Below are positions 9,275 to 19,817 of a stretch of DNA of 64,000 nt, one piece after another. The DNA comes from Phanerodontia chrysosporium (taxonomy: Eukaryota > Basidiomycota > Agaricomycetes > Polyporales > Phanerochaetaceae). A program made the translations under genes and the position numbers. The DNA is taken from the NCBI GenBank assembly GCA_001910725.1, contig MJGA01000017.1, positions 310,001 through 374,000 of the forward strand. The letters run 5' to 3'. Under the pieces are notes generated by a model. The model was not told where the DNA came from and did not search any database. It worked only from the letters and a program-made list of their open reading frames with translations. Positions within the stretch are counted from its first letter, which is position 1. Each line of letters starts with the position of its first letter.

Positions 9275-12200
9275 TTGGAATCGAGAAAAGTCTCTAGTTT
9301 ACCCTCTAAATCGAGCTTTATCGTTCCAGTAACTTTGAGTCAGGGTAAGGAAATCAGAGTGCAGACTACCGCGCTGGTTGATTCAGGGGCCTATGCTGTG
9401 TTCATTAGCCATCGCTTCGTCAAGAAGCATAAGCTGAAGACGAACCAGCTGGCCAGGGAGATACGCGTTTACAACGCAGATGGCTCCAGGAACAAGTGTG
9501 GCAGTATTGAGGAGTACGCTTGGCTCAACGTAGCCGTAGGGGACCATGTCTCCAGACAAGCATGCCTCATTACAGATCTGGGTGGAAAGGACATGTTCCT
9601 CGGCTTTAGCTACTTGAAGAAGCATAATCCCGAGATAGATTGGGATAAGGGCGAGTGGAAGTACTCCAGATGCCCAGATTCTTGTCGCTTTACCAGCCAC
9701 AAGGCTCAAGTAGCGCAAGCAGAGCTCGAAGAACCTATGGATGAGGACTTCGAGGAGGAAGAAGAGGAGCCTTGGCTCCAGTGGGTCGACCCTTCCACCC
9801 CAGATGGCCGCGTTTTGGCATTAACTTGCCGGAAGATCGCAGCGATGTGCAGTATTCGTTCGCTGGAGGGAATCGAGGGCTGGGAGCAGCTTGTCCCTGC
9901 ACAGTATCAAGACTATGGGGACGTGTTTTCGAAGCGTGCAAGCGAACGGTTACCCGTACGAAAGCCTTACGACCACGCTGTCGAGTTTATCGACGGAGCT
10001 ACCCTACCTCGACCAGCTCGTAATTACTCGCTGTCGCCAGAAGAGAGGAATTCTCTGGACGAGTGGATTCAGGAGAATCTCGCCAAGGGATACATCAGAC
10101 CAAGTAAATCCCCGCTGGCAGCACCAGTCTTTTTCGTGAAGAAGAAGGACGGTTCATTGCGCTTGGTGCAGGACTACAGAAAGCTGAACGAAGTCGTTAA
10201 GAAAGACCGCTTCCCTATACCCAAGATCTCAGACCTTATAGATCGACTATCTAAGGCTAGTATATACACCAAGATTGACCTTAGATGGGGGTATAACAAC
10301 GTCAGAATCAAGGAAGGAGACGAGTGGAAGCTGGCCTTCATCACACCTTTCGGTTTATACGAACCTACAGTGATGTTCTTCGGCCTCAGCAATGCACCAG
10401 CAACCTTTCAGCGCATGATGAACCATATTCTCGACGATCTGATTCGAGAAGGGCATGTCATGGTCTACCTAGACGACATTCTCATCTTCACGAATGACTT
10501 GGACCACCATCGGCGATTAGTTCGCGAGGTATTGCAGCGGCTACGCGACAATGACCTGTTCGCTAAGCCAGAAAAATGCTTCTTCGAGACGGATAGCATT
10601 GAATACCTCGGAATGATCATCAGCAAGGGGTCGGTTCAGATGGATCCATCGAAGGTAGATGGCGTTTTATCTTGGCCCATACCCAAAAGGGTCAAAGATG
10701 TCCAGGCTTTCCTGGGTTTTGCTAACTTCTACCGACGGTTTATTCGAGACTTTGGCAAGATTGTTCGCCCATTGTCAGAGCTTACCCGCAAAGGCAAAGA
10801 GTGGGAATGGGGGCCTGAGCAGCAGGATGCCTTCGATACACTCAAAAGAGCGTTCACTACTGCGCCTATTCTCAAGATTCCAGACGACGAGCACCCTTTT
10901 AGGCTCGAATGCGATTCGTCAGACTTTGCTACGGGGGCTGTACTTGAGCAACTGGGCGAGGATGGCCTTTGGCACCCTGTCGCGTTTTACTCCAAGGCGC
11001 TAGGCGTACATGAGCGCAACTACGAGATATACGACAAGGAGATGCTAGCCATCATCCGCGCATTGAAGGAATGGCGCCACCACTTGGAGGGACACCCTCT
11101 ACCATTCGACATATGGTCAGATCACCAGAATTTGACCTATTTCCGCAAGGCGCAAGACTTGACGCGACGCCAAGCACGTTGGAGTCTTTTCCTCACACGT
11201 TTCCACTTCAAGTTGGAGCACAAGCCTGGAAAGACGATGAAGCGGGCTGATCCAATGTCCAGGAGGCCAGATCATGAATTGGGGGTGGATTGCGACAATC
11301 GTGAAAAAGTCCTTTTGAAGCCAGAATATTTCGCGATTCGAGCCATGCAACCAACCCATTCATCGATAGTGGACGATAGCAAACTGCTAGAAAGGATCAG
11401 AAAAGCCCTGCTGGACGACGAAGTCACCAAGTCGTACAAAGACCTGATGTTGAAAGGACCAAGAGAGTTCGGGAAGGACTTAGCGGAATGGCACCTCGAG
11501 GACGGGCTACTACTGCACCGAGGCAAGGTGTATGTGCCCAAGGACGACAAGATTAGGGCGGATCTACTCAAGTTACACCACGACTTCCCTGGGGCTGGAC
11601 ACCCTGGACGATGGAAGACGTTGGAGTTGCTGTCGCGCAACTACTGGTGGCCAGGAATGTCGGTTTACGTCAAGAAGTACGTCGCAGGCTGCGAAGTCTG
11701 CCAGTCGCATAAAAACGTCAACCAGAAGCCTGCTGGCCTGCTACAACCGAACGAGGTTCCGTCGGAACCCTGGGAGATAATCTCATGCGATATGATCACG
11801 GACTTGCCTGAGTCGGACGGTTACAACGCTATCTTCGTAGTCGTTTGCCGCTTAACCAAGCGAGCACATTTCCTCCCCATCACCAAGGAGTTTTCAGCCA
11901 AGGATCTGGGAAATTTGCTCTATGAGCGTGTTTGGCCTTTGCACGGCCTACCCAGACAGATCATTTCGGATAGAGGAACGCAGTTCGCCGCGAAACTCTT
12001 CCAGGAATGGTGCAGACTCCTGGGGATCAAGTCAGCAATGACTACAGCGTTTCACCCTCAGGCAGACGGTCAGACTGAGCGAGTTAATCAGTCATTGGAG
12101 CAATATCTGCGCTGCTACACAAGCTTCAGGCAGGACGACTGGGCGTACCTTTTGCCCTCTGCCGAGTTTGCGTACAACAACCAGGCGCATGAAAGCACCA

Positions 12201-13338
12201 AGAACTCGCCATTCTTCGTCGAATATGGCCGTCATCCACGCATGTTCCCAGAGCAGGACCGTGTTACAAGGTTGTCAGAACTGGACGACTGGACGAAGCT
12301 TAGACAGGAGGCCCAAGATCAGGCGAAAGCCGCGCTCATGCTGGCTGCAGAGCGAATGAAGTGGTACTACGACCAGGGTAAATCAGAACCCTTGTTCAAG
12401 GTCGGAGACCGTGTTTGGCTTGACGCAAAGGATCTGAACCTTCGGGTTCCCTCCAAGAAACTGGCACCAAAGCGAGTAGGCCCTTACGAGATCGTAGAGC
12501 AGCTGGGACCGGTCACCTTCAAGCTGAAGTTACCAGCCCATGTGAAGATTCACCCGGTCTTCCACGCAAGCAAGCTCACGAAGCACGTCGAGGATGAGGT
12601 TGCCAATCGCACGCGCAAACCCCTACCACCCATTCGTGTGGGTGATGACGAGGAGTACGAGGTCGAGCAGATCGTAGATGCACAGCCAGACTCTAAAGGC
12701 CGTGTTATGTACCGAGTACGGTGGAGAGGCTACGATGAGCATAGCGACACATGGGAATACTTGCCCAATCTCAAGCACGCTATGGCGAAGGTCAAACAAT
12801 TCCACAGGAAATACCCAGATGCGCCGAAGGCAATTTCCCTTCTGCAACGCCACCACGACGAGGAGGATGAGTTTTTCGTGCGCGAACTCGCGCTACTCCA
12901 ATCTTGGGGAGCAGACGACCAGTTCGAGGTCGAGCTCATGAACAAGGACGCAAAACTCCCCTCACGTGGCTCGCCAGAAAGTGCAGGGTTGGATCTTTTC
13001 ATCACGGAAGACCTTACGCTCAAGCCCCATGATCGCAAGCTAGCGTCAACGGGCCTTCGAATGTGTACTCCACCAGGTACCTACGCTCGAATCGCACCAC
13101 GGAGTGGCCTCAGCCTCAGAGGCATCGACATAGGAGCAGGCGTTATTGACCGAGATTATCGAGGGGAGCTCAAAATTCTACTCATCAACAACTCGCCCGA
13201 CACCTTTACTTTCCACAAGGGTGATCGTGTCGCTCAACTCGTACTCGAAAGAATCTCCTACGCCGAACCAACTCCGGTTTCTCGCCTCGACTCAACCATT
13301 CGCAGCAGCGATGGTTTTGGCTCCACTGGTATTTAGGC
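9275..13338 (+). CDS. pol: Pol polyprotein with chromodomain and dUTPase
   Basis: 1353 residues counted from a TTG at 9275; the real frame opens at 9179 and is probably reached by frameshift. Domain order: aspartic protease (LVDSGA, D36); reverse transcriptase with the YLDDILIF catalytic motif; RNase H; integrase with an H-H-C-C zinc finger (CEVCQSHK) and D-D-E core (ISCDMITDLP, IISDRGTQF, HPQADGQTERVN); chromodomain (EYEVEQIVD ... YRVRWRGYDEHSDTWEYL), which in this group reads histone methylation; then a trimeric-type dUTPase at about 1215-1353. All five dUTPase motifs are visible: AGLDLF, PRSGLSLRGI, GVIDRDYRGE, GDRVAQL and a C-terminal GFGSTG. The dUTPase would hydrolyse dUTP and limit uracil in the cDNA. 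The frame is uninterrupted. Confidence 0.95.
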
Positions 13339-13358
13339 TTCACCAGGAGGTTCAGCTA

Positions 13359-13371
13359 GAATTGGGGGTAA
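13359..13371 (+). promoter_or_regulatory. Polypurine tract
   Basis: GAATTGGGGGTAA immediately precedes the 3' LTR. It is the expected position of the plus-strand DNA primer, with the G5 run as its core. Confidence 0.7.
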
Positions 13372-13971
13372 TGTCACAGTTTTTCGTCTTAACCCTTAGG
13401 GTTAGGGGCAGCAGGTGACAGAAGCGATTACTCCGAACTGTGACATGCAGAAGCGCTGGAGTGACAGCCCTAGGCTCGGGGCTGGTCACGTGATACGGCG
13501 GTCACGTGATGCGCACACGTGCGGTATCCCAGGGTCACATGGTCGAAGGTCTAGAAGCAGGCAAGGGTCTGGAAGCGCCGAGACACTCCGGAATGGACTA
13601 GAAAGCCCTGGAGGTCTCTGGACAGGTCCGGACAGTGCTGGAACGTTCTGGAGGTTTCTGGGACATCGTAGGAACATTTAGGAACGTGTAGGAGAATGTA
13701 GGAATGCCTGTAGGGCACTAGCCAATAGCGTAGTAGGTATTAGATAGCTAGGACCCTGAACACCGGTCCCTGGGGACCTGGTGCACATGTATATAAACCC
13801 TGAGGGCTGGGGGTGCCTCCCCAGCTTCAATCTCATCGCATCTCACCTCTCTAGCCTCTACACCTCGTCTTCAAGCCTGGCTACACCCTTTGTAGTCCAA
13901 GTAAACCTTTGCCAGTGAGTATTGCTGGTTGGTTTGGTGTATAGGCGCTAGGGCAGCGCATTTTTGTGATA
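13372..13971 (+). repeat. 3' LTR (600 bp)
   Basis: Identical, as read, to the 5' LTR at 5872-6471, including TATA box and U3 motifs. It is followed directly by the right GAGGG duplication. Confidence 0.97.
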
Positions 13972-13976
13972 GAGGG
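13972..13976. repeat. Gypsy element target duplication, right
   Basis: GAGGG pairs with 5867-5871. In the LINE these bases belong to codons just before its stop. Confidence 0.9.
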
Positions 13977-14833
13977 GTTGTCAAGGCGGAGCGCTTCCGT
14001 CCGCTCCACCAAACGGCGGGCAACCTCGTCAGCATCATACCAAGTGAAAAAGCGGTCGGGGTGAGAGCCGGACCGCTGACAGAACCTCTCGTAGGCCAAC
14101 CTACGCAGGGAAGTGTGGGCGTCCACGAGGAAGCAGGGGAACGACAGATGGTGACCGTCCGCCCGCAGTGCCGCAGCGCGTTCCAGGAGATCAGCCCATT
14201 CGAACGTGCCGACTAGCGGGTTCTGCTCCAAGAAGAGGCAGACCAGTGGTAAGCTGATGTCCAACTCGGGGGATCTTCGTCCCCGAGCCGCAATGCATCT
14301 GGTGGGTGGCTCTGCCGTGGTCGGCGCAAGGTGGGGGGCCGCAACCACAACGGGCAGTCGAAGAGGATATGGTCTCGGGTTTCGAGAGGGTGCCCACAGT
14401 GGCACGCCCGAGGTCCAGGGAGATTGAACCGCGTCCGGAAGGCGCCGTGAGGAAAATGGCCAGAGACAAAGCGAGCTACACGCGCGAAGAGGGTGTTAGA
14501 GGCCCCGTAGGAGCGCAGGAAGTAGTTGCGTTTAGCAGTATGGGCGCACATAGGGAAATCAATTGCGCGCACGAGGTTTTGTCGACCCCGGTAACCCGGG
14601 AGCGCCATCTGCTGCCGCCACGCTCGATACGCTCGTGCAACGATGCGCTGCCGAGCCACCGAGAACGAGATGAAGTCTGGCTGGGGAAGAGTCACTGCTT
14701 CCTTGGCCAGACGGTCAACAGCCTCATTGAGGGCGACGCCCCGGTGCCCCGGGCACCAATGCACAACTACGCGGCGCGCGGCGTCCTGAGCAAGAAAGCG
14801 GCGCACCTCGCGGCAGGCCAAGATGGAGACCAT
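13977..14833 (-). pseudogene. LINE reverse-transcriptase polyprotein, C-terminal RNase H part
   Basis: Read on the minus strand, the fragment starts inside an RNase H domain: VVHWCPGHRGVALNEAVDRL contains the conserved HxxGHxG-like and N/D-x-AD-like positions. A Cys/His segment (ACHCGHPLETRDHILFDCP) of the kind at the C-terminus of Tad/I-type LINE ORF2 follows. The frame then changes by one near 14355, in a run of six C; adding one C would restore it. It continues to the Gypsy insertion point, where the last original codons are split off to the left part (5858-5866). The polymerase and endonuclease domains are missing through 5' truncation. Confidence 0.85.
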
Positions 14834-14845
14834 CTGTGAGGGGCC

Positions 14846-14861
14846 CCCGCGTGGAATAGTC
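14846..14861. repeat. LINE target-site duplication, right copy
   Basis: Identical to 5639-5654 (16 bp). It adjoins the truncated 5' end of the LINE. Confidence 0.93.
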
Positions 14862-16365
14862 GTACGAGTAAGGAAAAGCCAAAATCAGAATGTCGCTGAG
14901 CTAGGCATCTGCGGGAGTACATGGGAAGGAGTGTTGATTTCGGACAATCGCGTCGTCACGTAATCTGAATTACGACGCTCTAACTCACGTGATCACGCCA
15001 AAAACGTTCGCGCTGACGACGACCTTCTCCTTTCTGTTCACTCACCTCTAAGCTATGTGACGTGCTATATCGCTAGTAATCGCAAGAATATGTCTCTCAC
15101 GACACAGAACGATATCATATACGCAAGCTATAACCTCCAGGCGAGCTTCTGGTCCCCTTTTCCGCTGGCGGACCCCTGCCGCTCTTGCTGCGGCCGACAC
15201 TTTCCAGTCGAGGCGTCCAGCTCGCAAGACGACACCGTTTTCGTTGCATACACAGCGTAATCTCCGGTTAGTTGTAATTTATGTCTGAACATCCCTGGAG
15301 GGTCGCATCTCGTGAAGGTACGCCCGAAGAATGCCGACGCAACTAGCCAGTTCGTGAGCTTCTATCCGCCTCTGCTAAGATCACTAGGTTGACTCGTCTA
15401 CACATTCAGTTCAGACGAGAGTTTATGACCACGAAGAGATCTGGTTCAGTCAGCGTCTCTATGATTGCCATCGGACTAGGGTCCACGATGCCATCGTAAG
15501 ATGTTCCTCTCACATGAGCACGCTAAAATCGACAGAGAGCGGCATAGGTCATCGATTTTCGCACCAATATGAGTGCATGCTTTACGCGTGCTGCCAAGGG
15601 AACAGCCCACATTCGATGCTGTGCCGACCGCAAGGTCGGTAGTTGGTTGGCGAGTCTGCGTAAGTCCCTTTAGCACTCTACTGCGCAGTATGCGCATCTG
15701 GGCTATGATAAGAGAGCGGACGGTTTCGGAGAACGGGATGAGAGTTCTGGGGCTTGCATCCAGAGCTTACCTTCGAAAAACAGACACCCTGTCGGAGAAG
15801 GCGCCGGTACGTCCAAAGGACCGTCGATGAACGGAAGCGCACACTCATATCTCTGTAGATGAATGGAAGGGCCCATCGTGATGTTCCACGCTGCGCCTGT
15901 TTGTTCGCCCGAAGACAGCGATCTTAGGCTCGCTGTAGGTTCATCACTACAGAAGTGTAGGCTGTGTTCATCGCTGAGGGTCTGTGCTGGGCCGGGGACT
16001 GCTCGAAGCGCTCAGTGCACACAATATGCGATAGCTCGGCAACCCGTGACTGGGACTCGAGCGAGGTACGAAGACTTTGCTAGCGACCCTTGGAGCTTGG
16101 AGAAATAGGCATGCAACAGCACACATGGAGACAGAAGCCTGGAGGATAGCAGCGTAGGAGGACATTCTGGCATAGGAAGAGGCTGTCAGATACCGAGAAC
16201 TCGCTGTGGAGGTACGCCGCGACAGTAACGGCATTTGCTGTACGTGAGAGCGACCTGTCAACGAACAGATTCGGCACCAGTGCCGTCTCACATTGGGACA
16301 CACGAATATCTCGGCGCGTCGATGAGATGATGTCCGATGACCCATGTTATTGGGCATGGGATAGG
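14862..16365. other. Intergenic region without recognisable gene
   Basis: No supported gene. A TCACGTGA octamer lies at 14995-15002. Short open frames around 15573-15830 and 15968-16408 on either strand have no recognisable domains or intron-supported continuation. Confidence 0.5.
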
Positions 16366-16373
16366 TATAAATA
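16366..16373 (+). promoter_or_regulatory. TATA box of the 107-aa gene
   Basis: TATAAATA lies 110 bp before the ATG at 16483, in a position typical for the strong small genes of this group. Confidence 0.6.
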
Positions 16374-16482
16374 CAGCACGAGCAGTTGCGTTGTCCCCAG
16401 ACTAGCACGAACTCGTTTCACCACTCATCCAGTACGTCTCCCCGCTGCAGATCACAGACTGGACTCATTGTTTGCAGACGCA

Positions 16483-16940
16483 ATGGCCGACCACTCTTCC
16501 AACATTTCCATCGTCAACGGCTACACGTCGTCCAAGCTCACCCGCATGTCATACCACGCGCTCCAGGGCAACTGGATTACGCCCCCTCGCTCTGAGATCA
16601 ACTCCGCCGAGTCAGACGCGTTCTCACTCGGTGCTGCCAACGGCAAGGCAGGCAATGCATCCTACGAGCGCACACAGCTGACTCCTCGTTGTCGCAGATG
16701 TCTCGGAGGGCGATGTGACCTACAGGACCACCACCGGCACGCAGTTCAAGGTCTATTTCAAGTGCTCCTCGACCGGAAACGTCTGCACGGTCACGCCTCC
16801 CAGCATGGCTCGCGCGACGTACAACCCCCAGGGCACACCGCTCGCAGGTGCGTCGATCCCCACCGCTGTAGCCGTACCCAAGAGGCATTACCGACGCTGA
16901 CTTTCGGAGCATAGCCACCATCAACATTCTCGAGGCCTGA
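16483..16940 (+). CDS. Small protein, 107 aa, possibly aegerolysin-like beta-sandwich
   Basis: Three exons (16483-16630, 16698-16847, 16915-16940) with two 67-nt introns give 107 residues ending in ILEA. The second intron has a strong GTGCGT donor and a CTGAC branch-like site; the first donor (GTGCTG) is weaker, so that junction is less certain. No signal peptide. The alternation of short hydrophobic strands with G-W, D-V-T-Y and F-K-V-Y-F-K-C segments suggests a small beta-sandwich of the size of fungal aegerolysins, which bind membranes. That resemblance is only structural impression, not a recognised motif. A strong TATA box upstream suggests a well-expressed gene. Confidence 0.55.
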
Positions 16941-17319
16941 GTGAGCCCTTGACCTGCTGTTAGTAACGCTGTTCGGAGGGGCGATTAAATGAGAGTTTGT
17001 ACCTGTGCTGGTTCCGGCATTCCCTACGGCCGTCGACGTAGCACGGGTGGCTTGCTCCCTTTATGATGCAGACCATACACAGCGTGTTGGTATGCAATGT
17101 AATATTCATTTTGTTTTCTGTATGGCCGTTACTGTGACGTGTGATCTATGAGTTCTATATTGGTTTAAGGTATCGTGCCAGGGCTCTTTGGGCGGAATAT
17201 CTCTGGCATAATGTCATGTCATTTCTGCTGTATTATTGCTAGCTTTACAGGAAACTGCGACCGTTGTAACGCACTGGTGGTATCAAATAGTCGTCTGCGC
17301 TGGCCCAGAGCGAAGCGAG
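16941..17319. other. Convergent 3' intergenic region
   Basis: It lies between the ends of the 107-aa gene (+) and the PPOx-like gene (-). AT-rich stretches around 17090-17170 are compatible with 3' UTR. Nothing else is seen. Confidence 0.55.
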
Positions 17320-18136
17320 TCAAGGGGCCAGAATCTGCTCTTCCCATTCAAATCCGTCCACCAGATCCTTCCTCGTGAAGAGCGTCCTGCGGTTCGGGGT
17401 CTCGCCAAGCTGTACCCAGTCGATCCTCGTCGGTTCAAACACGACCATGGCAAAGTTACTAAGTGCGAGCTCGTAGTTCTTCTTGTCTTCATCCGACTTG
17501 AGGTCCTTAAAGTTGGGCACCTCGGAGGGCCAGCGTTCCTTTGTGGGTGTGTCGTAGGAGGCGATGGGTGCCCCCGGGGCGCAGGGAACGCACCAGCTAG
17601 CCTTCATCGGGGTTTCATCGCCTCAAAGACCTCCCGTCTGCGCTTCTCCCAGTCGTATTTTCCATCGGGATCTTGCAGGCCTTCACCGTCCTCCCGTTCC
17701 TCGCCCCCGTCATCGAGTACGCGCGTGGCGGCCGACCGCGTCGCGACGTTGCGCAGGGCATGGTCGGGCGGGGGCACCACAAACGCCCTGGCCTGGATGC
17801 GAAACTGGTCGTTCGAGCCCTCCATCCACCAGCACAGCTCGACAGTGCTGTTCGAGAGCATCTGCACGACCTTTGGCGAGCGCACGTCCGTCGAGGAGAC
17901 GAGCAGCGGCAGCTGCGCCGTGCACTTCGGAATGAGGAAGCCGCGGTGCACCTGCGTGCGCACGTGTGGGATGTTGTGCGAGTCGACGGTGGCGACCTGG
18001 TAGACTATATGCGCGCCGTGGACGTCAAGACGCCGACTGCAGAGTGCGGTCACCAAGAGTGCTCACCGATCTTGCCCTTGTTTTCAGGAACCGCAAGAGC
18101 GTCCTTGATAGCCTTGAGCCACCGTGGTGCTGACAT
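17320..18136 (-). CDS. Pyridoxamine 5'-phosphate oxidase-like (Alr4036-type) FMN protein
   Basis: Starts at ATG 18136 (MSAPRWLKAIKDAL). Exon 1 ends at 18067, a 62-nt GT-AG intron spans 18066-18005, and exon 2 follows. The N-terminal PRW-x3-I-x3-L, RGF, ELCWWMEGSNDQFR and the C-terminal segment with FEPT-x2-D-W-x-QLG plus NRRTLF suit the Alr4036-type FMN-binding flavoproteins. Substrate unknown. Exon 2 reads YDW...REVFEAMKPR and then hits TGA at 17604-17606. The conserved remainder (KASWC...) lies in the -1 frame from 17607 to 17320; one extra C in the preceding CCCC would join them. An inverted paralogue at 19818-20626 breaks at the same point. It may be functional if the break is an assembly error. 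Confidence 0.7.
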
Positions 18137-18379
18137 GTCTTGGATCGTCGTCGTTGTATGCGTCGTCGTCGCTGTTGAAGATGAGTGACCGAGCAGAGTC
18201 GCCGACGTCATCGCTCGCGACGCGATCAGGTGAAGCGCGTCACGGGTCACGGGCCATCAGCCCAGGCTGCCTCGTCCCGCCTGCATCCTATTTTCTTCGC
18301 ATTTTCACCCATTTCCTGATCATCTCAGCTCACTCTTTTTGGACATGTTCTACAACCCTGCATCTCCCCTTCTACTGTT

Positions 18380-19473
18380 ATGGAGCTGGACAGTGGCAGT
18401 GGCGACAGGACAAAGGTTGAAGACACTGCCGACGACTTGGATCTCACAACCTCCACGATGGATCTATTCGAAGCAAGACACGAAGAGCTCTGGCTTGAAG
18501 ATGGAAACGTGATCATAATAGCTCACAGTACGACCTTCAGACTACACGCGGGCATTTTGAAACGACAATCTACTGTGTTCCGTGACTGGTTGAATGACAA
18601 AGGAAACGGCCAGCACGAGATGTACGACGGATGCCGAGTAATACGCCTGATGGACAGGTTAGAGGACCTGATAGAGCTGTTTTACATCATGTACGATGGC
18701 GGAAGCAGGTGCGTCGTAGACTTTGTGCTGCCCTACTCCCTCCTCACAAGTGCAGAGGTTTCTTCGATTGGCGAAAACCTGTCGACTTTTCAGACCTGCG
18801 CAGGATAACACTGATCGCCGTCAAATACAATGTGCAGCATGTCATTAAAGAAGCCATCGCCCGCCTCGAAGTTCCCTTCCCGGTCTCGTTCGACAGCACC
18901 CGCGTCGAGAGCAGCGCCTTTATCGGTGCGCGGCCAGGATACCCTGTCCACTGCGCTCCAGACGACTGCATCGGTGCTGTTGCGCTCGCAAGAGCAATAA
19001 ATCCCACGAACCCACCGGCATTTATCGTCATGGCCCTCTACCAGTGCAGCCAGCAGACCCCGGAAGGTCTCTTCGAGCCCGTGCAGTACGACGGCGAGCG
19101 CGTCCCGCTCCCACGCGACGACCTCGTGACGTGCGTGTCTGCGCCCGACCGCCTGCTCGAGGCGAGCCGCAAGGTGAAGGGCCCCGTCCTCGACATGCTC
19201 GAGAGCCCGCGCTGCGCCTCGGTCGAGTGCCACGCGAGCGTAGCGCAGCTCGTCTGCGACTGGGTGCGCGACGGCAAGCTCCCGGACTTTGCGCCGCTCA
19301 ACGCGTGCGACGTACTCTTGCAGAAACATGCGCAGAAGTACCCGGAGTGCAGGCTCTGCGAGGCATGTACGGCAGAGCTCGTGTACGCCATCGATGAGCG
19401 GCGGCGCGAGGTCTTCGAATCCTTGGGCAAAATCTTCAATGTGCCTGGCTGGCCGGTGCAATCCGCGTGTTGA
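18380..19473 (+). CDS. BTB/POZ domain protein
   Basis: Two exons (18380-18708, 18756-19473) with a 47-nt intron (donor GTGCGT) give 348 residues in frame. The BTB fold is at about 35-120: LWLEDGNVIIIAHSTTFRLHAGILKRQSTVF, then a second half with LMDRLEDLIELFYIMYDG. The C-terminal part has several Cys (CASVECHASV, CRLCEACTAELV) that might bind zinc. BTB domains dimerise and often bridge Cul3 ubiquitin ligases. This Agaricomycete-specific type is multi-copy; a frame-broken relative is at 27647-28851. It sits between two inverted PPOx-like genes and shares a 243-bp divergent upstream region with the first. Confidence 0.85.
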
Positions 19474-19817
19474 TCACCGTGTGTTTCGTACGTTCTTGTA
19501 GAAATCTTCTTCTAGCTCCTTTCGTGCTGATAGTTCACATAGAATGTTTGCTTGTATATCCACATGTGCATGTATTTTGGTTGCGGAATCACATCCTGAG
19601 TCTAAACCACTCCACCCATGTCGTCTCAAAGCTGCTATATGGGATGACAGAGAGGTGAGCAAGCTGCCTGTGCTGTCCAGAGTATCACCTTGTAAGCCGG
19701 CGATCACCTGACCGTGTACTTTGGAAGAACCATCATGATGTCAGTGCCGTCTAGACCGCAGCAGAGACGAGCTCTCCTGAACACAAACAACCACGATTGA
19801 CCGGTAGTCCTCTTCAT
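19474..19817. other. Intergenic region, BTB gene 3' side
   Basis: Presumed 3' UTR of the BTB gene and the upstream side of the second PPOx-like copy. No TATA box or other feature was recognised. Confidence 0.5.

Larger units (their letters stand above)
5872..13971 (+). mobile_element. Complete Ty3/Gypsy chromodomain LTR retrotransposon
   Basis: An 8,100-bp element with order LTR, PBS, leader with an AUG-less ORF, gag, pol (PR-RT-RNase H-IN-chromodomain-dUTPase), PPT, LTR. GAGGG duplications flank it. The LTRs are identical and the gag and pol frames are open throughout, so the insertion is recent and could be competent. The chromodomain places it among the chromoviruses. The self-complementary PBS and the 5-bp duplication agree with the Tf1/sushi branch. 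It is inserted in the same locus as, but opposite in orientation to, a dead LINE. Confidence 0.96.
5655..14845 (-). mobile_element. 5'-truncated LINE split by an LTR element
   Basis: A non-LTR retrotransposon copy on the minus strand. Its 5' end is at 14845 (truncated) and its poly(A) tail is at 5655-5700, flanked by 16-bp target duplications. Removing the Gypsy element (5872-13971) and one GAGGG copy leaves about 1.09 kb. This encodes an RNase H-like C-terminal part, a zinc-knuckle-like segment and the ORF end. The stop codon (TAG, plus-strand 5858-5860) is three codons beyond the Gypsy insertion point, followed by a 157-nt 3' UTR. The RNase H plus CCHC arrangement suits Tad-like fungal LINEs. 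The copy is dead: 5' truncated, then interrupted. Confidence 0.9.

Noticed and set aside
13972..13973. LTR ends at 6473/13973 (two bases later)
   Set aside because: The shared GA is explained by the GAGGG duplication. Ending at 6471/13971 gives a 5-bp duplication on both sides.
17577..17640. A 29-nt intron removing the VFEAMKPR segment of the PPOx-like gene
   Set aside because: It would be in frame in both paralogues, but 29 nt is too short for a basidiomycete spliceosomal intron and the removed residues look conserved.
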